Part shown: positions 16,779-28,335 of the stretch, piece by piece
Layout: each line of letters opens with the position of its first letter
How positions within the stretch are numbered: the stretch's first letter is position 1
Assembly: GCA_050011315.1 (NCBI GenBank)
Contig: JBEKJI010000021.1
Coordinates: 1-38,201 of the forward strand
Origin: Fen-549 sp050011315
GTDB lineage: Bacteria > Actinomycetota > Thermoleophilia > Gaiellales > Gaiellaceae
Reading direction: 5' to 3'
Length of the DNA stretch: 38,201 bases
The notes under the pieces: model-generated
Databases searched by the model: none
The model's input: only the letters and a program-made list of their open reading frames with translations
What the model was told of the DNA's origin: nothing
Program-made: the position numbers and the translations under genes

Positions 16779-16805
16779 ATAGGAGCCTTTCCGGATGGCA
16801 CCTAT
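16779..16805 (-). promoter_or_regulatory. Inverted repeat in the nrdJ upstream region
   Basis: ATAGGAGCC (16779-16787) and GGCACCTAT (16797-16805) form a 9-bp stem with one mismatch and a 9-base loop. On the minus strand it follows the end of kdpE and precedes nrdJ by about 100 bases. It lacks a T run, so it is at best a weak terminator for the kdp operon; a regulatory hairpin of the nrdJ leader is the alternative. No NrdR box or cobalamin riboswitch was recognised in this 217-base gap. Confidence 0.3.
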
Positions 16806-16899
16806 TTTATCTGCAAACCGAGCTTTTCCGGTTGCCAAACCAGGCGCCGCGCAAGCCGGCTGCACAACTCGACATTTCTCGCCGGACGCCGCTACAACC

Positions 16900-17585
<686 letters not shown>

Positions 17586-17589
<4 letters not shown>

Positions 17590-20084
17590 CTCTCCGCCCG
17601 CAAGCGAACGATCATCGTCAAGCCTCCACCGGGCGTGTCCTTGCCATCGATCGATCCCCCCATCGCCTCGACGAATCCTCTCGCAACCGCCAGGCCGAGT
17701 CCGACGCCGTTCGCGCCGGACACGTCACCGAGCTGCTGGAATGGGACGAAAATCCGCTCTCGCTCGGACTCCGGGACTCCGGGACCGTGATCGACGACAC
17801 GGAGGTCGACGTACTCGTCGCCGGTGGGGTCGGCTACGACGCGCACCTCGGTTCCCCCAGGACAGTGACGGAGGGCGTTGTCGATCAGGTTGGCGAGCGC
17901 CCGCTCGAGCAGCCCTGCGTCGGCAAGTACGCGCGGCAGCGTCTCGGGAACCTCTGTCCGCACGCGGCTCGCACGCTCGCCGAGAGAGTGCAGCGCGGCC
18001 GGAACGACCTCCTCCAGTCCGATCGGCTGCGCGGTGACCGTGAGCGCTCCCGCCTGCAACCGGCTCATGTCGAGCAGGTTCCCGACCAGGGCGTTCAAGC
18101 GGTCGCTCTCCTCGTCGATCGTGCGCAGAAACTCCCGTCGCGCCTCGCTCGTCCACTTGACGTCGCGCTGGAGCAAACTCGTCACCGACGCCTTGATCGC
18201 CGAGAGAGGCGTCCTCAGATCGTGCGAGACTGCCGAAAGGATGGCCGCGCGCAGCTCGTTACCGGCGGCCATCGCTCCGACCGTTTGAGCTTCCGATTCG
18301 AGCTCCTCATGCGCAATCGACGCCTCCAGCTCGCTCACGAAGGCCTCGAGGACACGTTGCTCCTCGGCCGGCACCGGTCTGCCGGCGATCGCGAGCAGGT
18401 GGCTCGCGCCGAGATCGATCGTCTGGACAGCGTTCTCCGGGTGTCGCGGTGGCTGCTCGCCGCTCTCGGCCACGACGCCCCAGGAACCTCCCTGGCCGGC
18501 GAGCAGGGCGACGCCATCGAGTTGCAGCGCTCGTTGCAGGCGCTCGAGCAAATCGGCGACGGGAGTGTGCCCCGAGAGAGTCAGGAAGATGTCGGCTTCG
18601 GCTCGGGCCTGCTCGCCGGCGGCGGCGCGCCTGGCCGCGAGAGCGACGTAGCTGGAGAAAACGACCGCGACGACGAGAAACACGCAGAGTGCGAGTAGGT
18701 TCTCCGGCTCGCTGATGGTAAAGGTGTGGAGCGGCGGCGTGAAGTACCAGTTGGCAAGCAGGTCGCCGGCGAGCGCGGTTGCGAGCGCCGGCCAGAGACC
18801 GCCGATCATCGAGACGAAGACGACCAGAAGCAGATAGAGCAGGAGCACGCCCGGAAGCGTGATGTGGCTTCCCAGCGAGGCGAGCGTCACGGTGAGCACG
18901 GGCAGCCCGGCCGCGGCGAGCGCGAAGCCCAGTGCGATCCGCCGGCTCGGAAGCGCTCCCAGCCGGCGCCGCTTGGGAGGCGCCTGCTCGACCTCTTCGC
19001 CCTCCTCCTCGTGGCTGATCACGTGCACGTCGATGCTGGCTCCGGTGAGGCGGATGACGGTGCTGATCACCGAGCCGTGCAGTAGCTCGCCGAGCCGGCT
19101 GCGGCGGGTGGCGCCGAGAACGATCTGGTTGGCGTTGAGCGAGCGGGCCAATTCGACGAGCGCGGGGCCGACCTCCGCGCCCACGACCTCGCGGTAGCCG
19201 CCTCCGAGTGAGGCGAGGAACTCCCGCTGGGCTTGCAGGCGCTCGAGCGCCGGCCTGGCGAGGCCGTCCTGGGGCCGCACGTGCACGCCGACGAGCTCGC
19301 TGCCGCGGCGCTGCGCGATGCGGGCTGCCCGGCGCACCAGCCGCTCCCCGCGTTCGGAGCCCGACAGCGCCACGATCACTCGCTCGCGCGTCTCCCAGGG
19401 CTCGCTGACGCCGTGACGTTCCCGGTACTCCTTAATTCCCTCCTCGACCTGGTCGGCTATCCAGAGCAGCGCGAGTTCTCGTAGGGCGCCGAGGTTGCCG
19501 GCGCGGAAGTAATTGCTGAGGGCGGTGTCGACGCGGTCGGCCGGGTAGATGTCGCCGCGGGCCAGCCGCGCTCGCACGGTCTCCGGCGCGAGGTCGACCA
19601 GCTGCATCTGCGCCGCCTGCCGTACGACGGCGTCGGGAATCGTCTCCTGCTGGGTTACGCCGGTGATCTGCGTGATGACGTCGTTGAGCGACTCCAGGTG
19701 CTGGATGTTGAGCGTCGAGATGACGCTGATACCGGCATCGAGCAGCTCCTCCACGTCCTGCCAGCGCTTCTCGTTGCGCGAGCCGGGGATGTTGGTGTGC
19801 GCCAGCTCGTCCACGAGCACGATCTCGGGCCGCCGCGCCAGGATCGCGTCGATGTCCATCTCTTCGAACACCCGGTCGCGGTAGGGGAGCCGTTTGCGCG
19901 GCACGACCTCGAGCTCGCCGATCTGCTCGGCCGTGCGCCGGCGCCCGTGCGCCTCGATGAAGCCGCAGACGACGTCCTCGCCGCGCTCGCGCCGGCGCCG
20001 GCCCTCGTTGAGCATGGCGAAAGTCTTGCCCACGCCCGGCGCGGCGCCGAGGTAGATGCGGAGCTGTCCACGCGTCATAGCCAT
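17586..20084 (-). CDS. kdpD: KdpD, osmosensitive K+ sensor histidine kinase
   Basis: 832 residues with the full KdpD layout. The N-terminal KdpD domain (about 1-215) carries a Walker A GAAPGVGKT and LVDELAHTN. A universal stress protein-like domain follows at about 230-355. Four membrane helices of the DUF4118 type lie at about 380-490, then a GAF-like region. The HisKA domain has acceptor H621 in SHDLRTPLSAIKAS, and the HATPase has NLIDNALRH, DHGPGVP and GVGLGLAVARG. It senses low K+ or osmotic stress and controls KdpE. Its USP domain is known in other bacteria to bind c-di-AMP or stress proteins. AGGAG eight bases upstream supports ATG 20084, nine bases after kdpC. Confidence 0.96.
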
Positions 20085-20093
20085 AGGTTGCTC

Positions 20094-20665
20094 CTATCTT
20101 CTCGCGTCGAGCGCCAGATTGAGCTCGAGTACGTTCACTCCGGGCTCGCCCAGGAACCCGAGCGAGCGCCCCGCGGTGTTCTCCCGCACGAGCGCGAGCA
20201 CCTGCGCGAGCGGCACACCGCGGGTACGAGCGACCCTCGGCGCCTGCAGGCGGGCGTTCGCGGGCGAGATCTCCGGGTCGAGGCCGGAGCCCGAGGCGGT
20301 GACGGCATCGACCGGCACCGGGGTGCTCGCGGCCAGGCCGTTCAAGCGCCGGTACGCGGCTATGCGCGCGCGCACGTCTGCGAGAAGCACCGAGTTGGAC
20401 GGCCCCAGATTCGAGGCACCACTCGCCGCACCGTCGTAACCCGCTCCCGCTGCCGAAGGCCGAGGTTGGAAGTAGCGGGGCCCGGCGAAGGCCTGTCCGA
20501 TCAGGCGCGAGCCGATGACCACGCCGCCCCGGCGCACGAGCGAGCCCTGCGACTTGGAGGGGAAGGCGATCCGCGCCACGCCCGTCACGGCGAGCGGGTA
20601 GACGACCCCAACGAGCACGGTGAAGAAGAGGAAGACAGTCAGGGCTGGAACGAGCTGCCGGCGCA

Positions 20666-20669
<4 letters not shown>
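20094..20669 (-). CDS. kdpC: KdpC, K+-transporting ATPase subunit C
   Basis: 191 residues with one N-terminal membrane helix (about 8-30, LTVFLFFTVLVGVVYPLAVTG) and a periplasmic/extracellular domain. Family marks are YFQPRPSAAG, GASNLGPSNS, and DAVTASGSGLDPEISPANA, followed by the late QAPRVARTRG and NVLELNLALD. KdpC stabilises the KdpA-KdpB complex and assists ATP binding. The start overlaps the end of kdpB by four bases (ATGA). Confidence 0.95.
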
Positions 20670-22680
<2,011 letters not shown>

Positions 22681-22684
<4 letters not shown>

Positions 22685-24366
22685 AGGCTCAGGTGCTCCA
22701 GGATCGGCCCGAGCGCGAGCACGGGCACGTAGGTGAGCAGAACGACGACGAGAACAACCGCCACCAGTAGCCCGGCAAAGAGCGGCGTGGCCGTCGGGAA
22801 GGTGCCGGCCGACTCGGGCACGTGCTGCTTGCGCGCGAGCGAGCCCGCCAGCGCGAGCACGAGGATCATCAGCAGGAAGCGCCCGGCGAGCATGGCGATC
22901 GCGAGCGTGGTGTTGAGCCAGGTCGTGTTCGCGCCGATGCCGGCGAAGGCCGAGCCGTTGTTGTTGGCCGCCGAGGTAAAGGCATAGACCATCTCTGTGA
23001 GACCGTGGGGGCCGTGATTGAGCAGCGCCGAGCGCGGCCCGGAGAGCGCGACCGAGGCGCCGGCCAGCGACAGAATCACGAGCGGCACCACGAGCAGGTA
23101 GAGGACGACCAGCTTCATCTCCAGTGCCTGTACCTTCTTGCCCAGGTACTCCGGCGTACGCCCGACCATCAGCCCGGCGATGAAGACGGCCAGGATGGCG
23201 AAGACGAGCATCCCGTAAAGCCCAGAGCCGGTGCCGCCGGGGCTCACTTCGCCCAGCATGATGTCGGCCAGGACGACTCCGCCCCCGAGCGGCGTGAAAC
23301 TGTCGTGCATCGAATCGACGGAGCCGGTCGAGGTGTCGGTGGTGGAGACGGCAAAGAGCGCCGAGGCGGGCGCGCCGAAGCGCACCTCCTTACCCTCCAT
23401 GTTCGAGCCGACGGCGCCGAGCGCCTGGACGCGCGGGTTGCCGGCGACCTCATAGTGCGTGGCCACTCCGACCGAACCGATCCAGAGCAGGAACATGGCC
23501 GCGAAGATCGCGTAGCCCTGGCGGCGATTCCCGACCAGACGGCCGAAGGCAAAGGCGAGCGCGAACGGGATCACGAGCAGCGCCCAGATCTCGAGCAGGT
23601 TGGTCAGCGCCGTCGGGTTCTCGAACGGGTGGGCTGAGTTGGCGTTGAGCGGGCCGCCGCCGTTCGTGCCCAGATCTTTGATCGCCTCCTGGCTAGCGAA
23701 CGGTCCGCCGGGGATCGACTGGGTCGCGCCCGCCACGGTGTGTGCATGGGTGAAGCCGTGCAGGTTCTGGATGACTCCCTGGCTGGCGAGGATGATCGCC
23801 AGCACGGCCGCGATAGGTAGAAGTACGCGTACTGTCGTTCGCACCAGATCGACCCAGAAGTTCCCGATCGTGTCCGAGCGCCGGCGTGTCAGTCCGCGCA
23901 CCAAAGCGATAGCGACCGCGATCCCCACCGCCGCCGAGAGGAAGTTCTGAACCGCCAGCCCGGCCATCTGCGTGAGGTGGCTGGCGCCGGTTTCGCCCGC
24001 GTAGTTCTGCCAGTTGGTATTGGTGACGAAGCTGACGGCGGTGTTGAAGGCGAGCGCGGGGCTCTGGGCGATCGCGTGGCTGGGGTTGAACGGGAGCCAG
24101 TGCTGCAGGCGCAGAAGCAGGTAGAGCGCGGCCACCGAGATGCCGCTGAAGATCAGGAGCGAGCCGGCGTAGACGCGCCAGGTCTGCTCACCGTGCTCGT
24201 CGATTCCGGCCGCCCGGTAGCAGAGCCGTTCGAGCGGAGCGAAGATGCGGTCGCCGGGCGCCGGCCCGCCGCCGTAGACGCGGGCGAGGTAGGCGCCGAG
24301 CAAGGGAGCGCTCACGCCGATCAGCCCGACTAGCGCGCCGAGCTGAAGCCAGCTGCTCAAGCTCAT
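22681..24366 (-). CDS. kdpA: KdpA, K+-binding/translocating subunit
   Basis: 561 residues, about ten membrane helices, homologous to the Trk/Ktr K+ channel fold. Four selectivity-filter repeats are recognisable, for example AVSFVTNTNWQNY, the DLGTNGGGPLNANSAHP loop, and TSAANNNGSAFAG. KdpA carries K+ and hands it to KdpB's transport tunnel. The ATG overlaps the stop of kdpF (ATGA), the standard kdpFABC arrangement. Confidence 0.97.
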
Positions 24367-24455
24367 CCGAACCGGTCAGGGTTGAGCAGAGCAACGAGCA
24401 GGTACGAGAAGACGAGGAGGGAGATCACCAGTGAGCCGATATCGCCCCAGCTCAC
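24363..24455 (-). CDS. kdpF: KdpF, small K+-ATPase subunit
   Basis: A 30-codon gene read directly from the minus strand between kdpA and the upstream peptide gene. It begins MSWGDIGSLVISLLVFSYLL and ends VALLNPDRFG: one membrane helix followed by the LLxPxRF ending typical of KdpF, which stabilises the KdpABC complex. The start is GTG 24455, preceded by AAGGGGAGCGGCAG. Its start overlaps the stop of the upstream small gene (GTGA) and its stop overlaps the kdpA start (ATGA). Confidence 0.88.
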   Translation of the reverse strand: MSWGDIGSLVISLLVFSYLLVALLNPDRFG

Positions 24456-24568
24456 CTGCCGCTCCCCTTGTCGTCGTCTTGCTGAACGAGGATTCCGATC
24501 GCGTGCACGAAGAGCGCCATCAGGGCGAAGGCGAGCACTCCCGCGAGAACGAAGGCGAGATCGGCCAC
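24452..24568 (-). CDS. 38-residue single-pass membrane peptide at the head of the kdp operon
   Basis: A small open frame starting GTG 24568 and ending in a TGA that overlaps the kdpF start. It begins MADLAFVLAGVLAFALMALF, continues VHAIGILV and ends with a charged tail QQDDDKGSGR. It thus has one membrane helix (about 3-28) and a polar end, probably cytoplasmic. Translational coupling to kdpF argues that it is a real gene; it is not kdpF, which follows with its own signature. A -10-like TAATAC ends seven bases before the GTG, so the message may start at or next to the start codon (leaderless). The function is unknown; an accessory or regulatory peptide of the Kdp pump is the natural hypothesis. 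Confidence 0.6.
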   Translation of the reverse strand: MADLAFVLAGVLAFALMALFVHAIGILVQQDDDKGSGR

Positions 24569-24575
24569 GTCTCTC

Positions 24576-24617
24576 GTATTACCGCAGCCGGTAGGCGGCG
24601 CGTCAATCGTTGACGCG
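24576..24617 (-). promoter_or_regulatory. kdp operon promoter with palindromic operator
   Basis: On the minus strand TTGACG (24601-24606) and TAATAC (24576-24581) are separated by 19 bases and lie just upstream of the first small gene. The -35 element is embedded in a 19-bp palindrome, CGCGTCAATCGTTGACGCG (24599-24617; 8-bp arms, 3-base centre). A perfect palindrome is not the usual direct-repeat site of an OmpR-type regulator such as KdpE, so another repressor or activator may act here. Confidence 0.5.
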
Positions 24618-24666
24618 ATCCCTACGCCGGCCGCCGAGATCTTTACGCCGCCTTAGCGCTTTCCGG

Positions 24667-25590
24667 TTAGGCGCGAATCCAGTCCCAGGTGCGGCGCAGG
24701 CCCTCCTCGAGGCTCGTCTCGGGTCGCCAGCCGAGCTCGCGCTCGGCCTTGCCGACGTCGAGCACGCTGCGCTGCAGCTCGCCCGTGCGCGCCGGCGCGT
24801 GCTCGGCGGCCAGCACGCTCCCGGCCACCTTCCGGCAGAGGTCGTAGAGCTCGAGCACCGAGGTGGCGCGGCCGGTGCCGATGTTGAAGACGCCGCCTTC
24901 GACCTCGGCTGCCGCCAGCGAGGCTTGCACGACGTCGCCGACGTAGACGTAGTCGCGCTCCTGCTTGCCGTCGCCGAAGATCTGGCAGATCTCCCCGTCC
25001 CGTAGCCGCCCGAGGAAGATGGCGACCACGCCCGCCTCGCCGTGCGGATCCTGCCTCGGCCCGAAGACATTACCGAGGCGCAAAACGACGTTGCTCATTC
25101 CATACAGCCGCTTGTAGGTGAGCAGGTACTCCTCGCCGGCGAGCTTGGCGGTGCCGTAGGGAGCCAGCGGCCGGCGCTCGCTCGACTCGTCGGCGGGGGC
25201 GTCGCACTCCCCGTAGATGGCACCGCCGGTGGAGGCGAAGACGACCCGGGAGCCTGCGGCACGCGCCGCCTCGAGCACGCGCAGGGTACCGATCACGTTC
25301 ACCTCGGCGTCGAAGTCGGGTCGCTCGATCGAGACGCGCACGTCGGCCTGGGCTGCCAGGTGGAAGCACACGTCCGGCTTCAGATCGGTAAAGACGCCGT
25401 TCAGGGGCTCGCGCACATCGAGCACGTGCAACCGCGCTCGCTCGGATACGTTCTCGCGCCTTCCGCTCGAAAGATTGTCGACCACATCGACAGAATCGCC
25501 GCGCTCGATCAGCGCGTCGACGAGGTTCGAGCCGATGAAACCGGCTCCGCCGGTAACGAGCGCACGCACGCCCCGTATCCTACTTCTCAT
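24667..25590 (-). CDS. NAD-dependent sugar-nucleotide epimerase/dehydratase
   Basis: 307 residues of the extended SDR family, resembling UDP-glucose 4-epimerase. The NAD-binding GGAGFIG lies at 14-20. The catalytic residues are S120/T121 in VVFASTGGAIYG and Y145/K149 in APYGTAK. The substrate-side RLGNVFGPRQDP and the QERDYVYVGDVV motif are those of nucleotide-sugar epimerases. It probably supplies an activated sugar for surface polysaccharides; the exact sugar is not assignable. ATG 25590 is preferred because AAGGAG lies six bases upstream (inside tmk), although the frame is open to 25626. Its start codon shares bases with the start codon of tmk on the other strand. Confidence 0.88.
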   Translation of the reverse strand: MRSRIRGVRALVTGGAGFIGSNLVDALIERGDSVDVVDNLSSGRRENVSERARLHVLDVREPLNGVFTDLKPDVCFHLAAQADVRVSIERPDFDAEVNVIGTLRVLEAARAAGSRVVFASTGGAIYGECDAPADESSERRPLAPYGTAKLAGEEYLLTYKRLYGMSNVVLRLGNVFGPRQDPHGEAGVVAIFLGRLRDGEICQIFGDGKQERDYVYVGDVVQASLAAAEVEGGVFNIGTGRATSVLELYDLCRKVAGSVLAAEHAPARTGELQRSVLDVGKAERELGWRPETSLEEGLRRTWDWIRA

Positions 25591-26191
25591 GTTCATCTCC
25601 TTCGAAGGTCTCGACGGTTGCGGCAAGACGACGCAGGTCGAGCTGCTCGAGGCCTACCTGGAGACCAAGGACATCGAGGTGGTCGCCACCCGTGAGCCGG
25701 GCGGGACCGACTTGGGCGAGCGGCTGCGCGAGATCGTGCTCCACGGCGGCAAGGTCTCACCCTGGGCCGAGGCCGCCATCTTCGCCGCCTCGCGGGCCGA
25801 GCTGGTCGAGCGCGTGATCGAGCCGGCGCTCGCGCGGGGAGCGTTCGTCATCTCCGACCGCTTCGTCGACTCCTCGCTCGTCTATCAAGGCGTCGCGCGC
25901 GGGCTCGGGATCGAGAGCGTGCTCCAGCTCAACCTGCACGCCACCAAGGGGCTGCTACCCGACCGAACCTTCCTGCTCCTCGTCGGCGAGGAGCTATCGG
26001 AGGCGCGAGTGGGGGAGGACAGAGACCGGATGGAGCGAGAGAGCGCGGAATTCCGGCGCCAGGTGGAGGATGGATACCGGCGCCTGGCCGAGATGTTCCC
26101 GGAAAGGATCGTCGCTCTCGACGGAACGCAGCCGCGCGAGCTGATCGCACGCCAGGTCAGGCAGGCGCTGGAGGACGCCGGACAGCTGTGA
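25589..26191 (+). CDS. tmk: Thymidylate kinase
   Basis: Phosphorylates dTMP to dTDP. The 200-residue product opens with ISFEGLDGCGKTTQ, the P-loop of TMK. The dTMP-binding TREPGGTDLGERLR and the VISDRFVDSSLVYQG catalytic DR motif follow. The family always starts a few residues before the P-loop, so ATG 25589 is secure even though no Shine-Dalgarno precedes it; TATCCT seven bases upstream could be a -10, which would make the mRNA leaderless. holB overlaps its stop by four bases. Confidence 0.95.
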   Translation: MFISFEGLDGCGKTTQVELLEAYLETKDIEVVATREPGGTDLGERLREIVLHGGKVSPWAEAAIFAASRAELVERVIEPALARGAFVISDRFVDSSLVYQGVARGLGIESVLQLNLHATKGLLPDRTFLLLVGEELSEARVGEDRDRMERESAEFRRQVEDGYRRLAEMFPERIVALDGTQPRELIARQVRQALEDAGQL

Positions 26192-27273
26192 CCGACCCGT
26201 TCGCCACGGTCGCAGAGCAGGAGGAGGCGAAGACGCTTCTACGGGCGGCGCTGACGGAGGGAGTGGCTCATGCCTATCTCTTCCACGGCCCGGCCGGGGT
26301 CGGCAAGCGACGCACGGCGCTTCTCTTCGCGGCCGAGCTGCTCGGCGACCTGCGTCGCGTCGAGCAGGGCTCGCATCCCGACCTGTTCCTGCTCGAGCCC
26401 GTCGGCGACCAGATTCGCATCGACGAGATCAGGGCCCTCAGGCGCGACCTGCACATGCGCCCGTTCGAGGCATCGAGGCGCGTCTATCTCCTCTACTCGG
26501 CCGAGACGATGAACCGCGAGGCCGCCGACGCCCTGCTCAAGGACCTCGAGGAGCCGCCGGCCTACGCCGTCTTCGTGCTCGTCGCCGACGAGCTGGAACC
26601 GATCGCGGCGACCATTCGCTCCCGCTGCCAGGCCGTTTCCTTCCACCGCCTCTCCGAGCACGCGATTCACGAGGAGATCGTGCGCCGCGGCGGCGCCAGG
26701 GGTGAAGAGGAGATGCAGACGCTGGCGCGGATCGCCGCGGGCCGCCTCGACCGGCTCGAGCGCCTGCTCGAGCCCGCCGCCTCGGCCCGGCGCGAGCGGC
26801 TGCTCGCGGTTGCGCGTGCCGTCTACTCCGATCCCGAGTTCGATCCCGCCGGGTCGGTGCGCACGCTGCGCGAGGCGATCGAGGAACGGGGCGCCGAGGC
26901 GCGGGCGAAGGCGGAGAGTGCGCTCGAGGAGAGCGAGCTGACGAAGCGGGAGCTCGACCAGCGCCTGCGCCGGGTGCAGCGCGGCGCCGAGCGCGAGGAG
27001 CTGCTGGCGATGCTGGAGGAGCTGGCGGCCTGGTACCGCGATCTGGTTGCGGTCGCGGTCGGCGCTGGAGGCGTGCTGATTCACTCCGATCGCGCCGCCG
27101 AGCTGCGTTCCGACGGGAGCCGCGAGCGGCTGGCCGCGGCCGAGGACGCGGTCGAGATCGTCCGTGCCGCCTTCCGGCGTATGCAGGCGCTCAATCTCAA
27201 CACCACGCTGGCGCTGGAGGCTCTGTTCGTGCGCCTGCACGCGCTCTTCGCCGGGGTCGAAGCTCTCGTTTGA
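26188..27273 (+). CDS. holB: DNA polymerase III delta' subunit
   Basis: 361-residue AAA+ clamp-loader subunit that helps load the sliding clamp at replication forks. It shows Walker A-like GPAGVGK (34-40), the HPDLF stretch, the Walker B/sensor region NREAADALLKDLEEPP, and the SRC motif (IRSRCQAVSFHRL). The four cysteines that form the zinc module in most delta' and gamma/tau proteins are missing; that segment reads ELLGDLRRVEQGSHPDL. The C-terminal part is helical and Arg/Glu-rich. The gene is coupled to tmk by a GTGA overlap, a common tmk-holB pairing. Confidence 0.9.
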   Translation: MTDPFATVAEQEEAKTLLRAALTEGVAHAYLFHGPAGVGKRRTALLFAAELLGDLRRVEQGSHPDLFLLEPVGDQIRIDEIRALRRDLHMRPFEASRRVYLLYSAETMNREAADALLKDLEEPPAYAVFVLVADELEPIAATIRSRCQAVSFHRLSEHAIHEEIVRRGGARGEEEMQTLARIAAGRLDRLERLLEPAASARRERLLAVARAVYSDPEFDPAGSVRTLREAIEERGAEARAKAESALEESELTKRELDQRLRRVQRGAEREELLAMLEELAAWYRDLVAVAVGAGGVLIHSDRAAELRSDGSRERLAAAEDAVEIVRAAFRRMQALNLNTTLALEALFVRLHALFAGVEALV

Positions 27274-27392
27274 GGATGATTCGTCGTGCCTCGCGTTCGC
27301 TGATCCCCCTACGGGACAGGAACGAAGCGCCGATAAGAGAACAGTCATTCGAATATCAACGCGCACCGCGACCATCGGGCGGAGGTAATGAG

Positions 27393-28019
27393 ATGAAGAA
27401 GTTGAAGCACACGCGAACTTTGATTCCTGCTTTTCTTGCTCTGGCCGTCGTCTTCGTTGCCGCGGCCGGCGCTGCCCCCAGCCCGAAGAAAATGGTGCTG
27501 ACTAGGTCTGACCTCTCTTCGGCCTTCGTGCCGGACGGGGCCACGCACGTTACGAACGCCGACGTCGTCGCGGGAGGCGCGGCTACCGAAGCGCAGCTCA
27601 CGACTTGGGGTCGAATCGATGGATACAAGGTGGCCTTCAAGATCAAGACCAACCGGGCGGTGGCCAACAAGCTCACCGGCCCGATCTACATCGTCTCGAG
27701 CGCCAACACCTACAGTGCGGCAGCCGGAGCCCACGCCGCCTGGCTGGTGCAAGTCGCCTCGTTCAAGAAGACCGCCGGCATTCACACGGCCACGGCCCGG
27801 CGCGTAGGAAGCGAATCGAAGCTCTTCACCTATACGCAGTCGGCGAAGGTGCAGGGCGTCACCATCACCTACCTGGTCTACGTCTACACCTGGCGGAGCG
27901 GTAGCAACACCGCGTCGATCATGTGTGAGGGGATCAAGAGCCGGATCACGAAGAATGCGGCAATCAAGCTTGTGCTGAAGCAGCAAGCACGCATAAAGGG
28001 CGCGTACTCCGCCGGTTAA
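27393..28019 (+). CDS. Secreted protein of unknown function
   Basis: 208 residues. A signal peptide is clear: basic MKKLKHTRT, a hydrophobic core LIPAFLALAVVFVAAAG, and an AAP cleavage region near residue 26. The mature part is Lys/Thr/Ser/Ala-rich and mostly beta in character, with one cysteine (in SIMCEGIKSRI) and no motif I recognise. ATG 27393 is supported by GGAGGT six bases upstream; an earlier overlapping ATG at 27388 stops after two codons. It is followed by the two structured repeats at 28021 and 28134. Confidence 0.75.
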   Translation: MKKLKHTRTLIPAFLALAVVFVAAAGAAPSPKKMVLTRSDLSSAFVPDGATHVTNADVVAGGAATEAQLTTWGRIDGYKVAFKIKTNRAVANKLTGPIYIVSSANTYSAAAGAHAAWLVQVASFKKTAGIHTATARRVGSESKLFTYTQSAKVQGVTITYLVYVYTWRSGSNTASIMCEGIKSRITKNAAIKLVLKQQARIKGAYSAG

Positions 28020-28020
28020 T

Positions 28021-28067
28021 CCGCCGAAAGTCCGCCCTCCTGCGGAGGGCATGACGACTTTCGGCGG
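28021..28067. repeat. Structured hairpin element, copy A
   Basis: A perfect 12-bp outer stem (CCGCCGAAAGTC 28021-28032 with GACTTTCGGCGG 28056-28067) encloses an inner 7-bp hairpin (GCCCTCC 28034-28040 with GGAGGGC 28044-28050, loop TGC). The two stems are joined by a single C on the left and the five bases ATGAC on the right. The element begins only three bases after the upstream stop codon. No T run follows, so it is not an ordinary terminator. Confidence 0.7.
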
Positions 28068-28133
28068 GGACTGAAAGGCGACCCCGAGGACGTCGTCTTG
28101 TATGCCGCGCTCGCCGTGTCGGTCGCGCCGTTT

Positions 28134-28179
28134 CCGCAAAAAGTCCGCCTCCCCTAGGAGGCATGACGACTTCTGGCGG
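28134..28179. repeat. Structured hairpin element, copy B
   Basis: The same architecture as copy A, about 113 bases downstream in the same orientation. The outer stem CCGCAAAAAGTC (28134-28145) with GACTTCTGGCGG (28168-28179) pairs at 10 of 12 positions. The inner stem is GCCTCC (28147-28152) with GGAGGC (28157-28162), loop CCTA. The single C and the ATGAC linker are conserved exactly. The inner stem differs from copy A in length and loop sequence but stays fully paired. Confidence 0.65.
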
Positions 28180-28335
28180 GGGAGAGAAGCGATCCGGGGA
28201 ATGGCGTTTGGTGAGCCGCGCCCGCCTTTTCGGTCGCGGCGGCCGGCGAAGAGTCTGACGTGGGCGCTGAGCCACGGCTTCGATAGGAAGGGGCGAGCGG
28301 ATGAACGGCCGGTACGCGCCCTAACTTGAAGAGCG

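Noticed and set aside
16683..16899. Cobalamin riboswitch or NrdR box before nrdJ
   Set aside because: No B12-box-like GCCACTG context and no ACAxxATATxTxGTGT-type repeats were found by eye.
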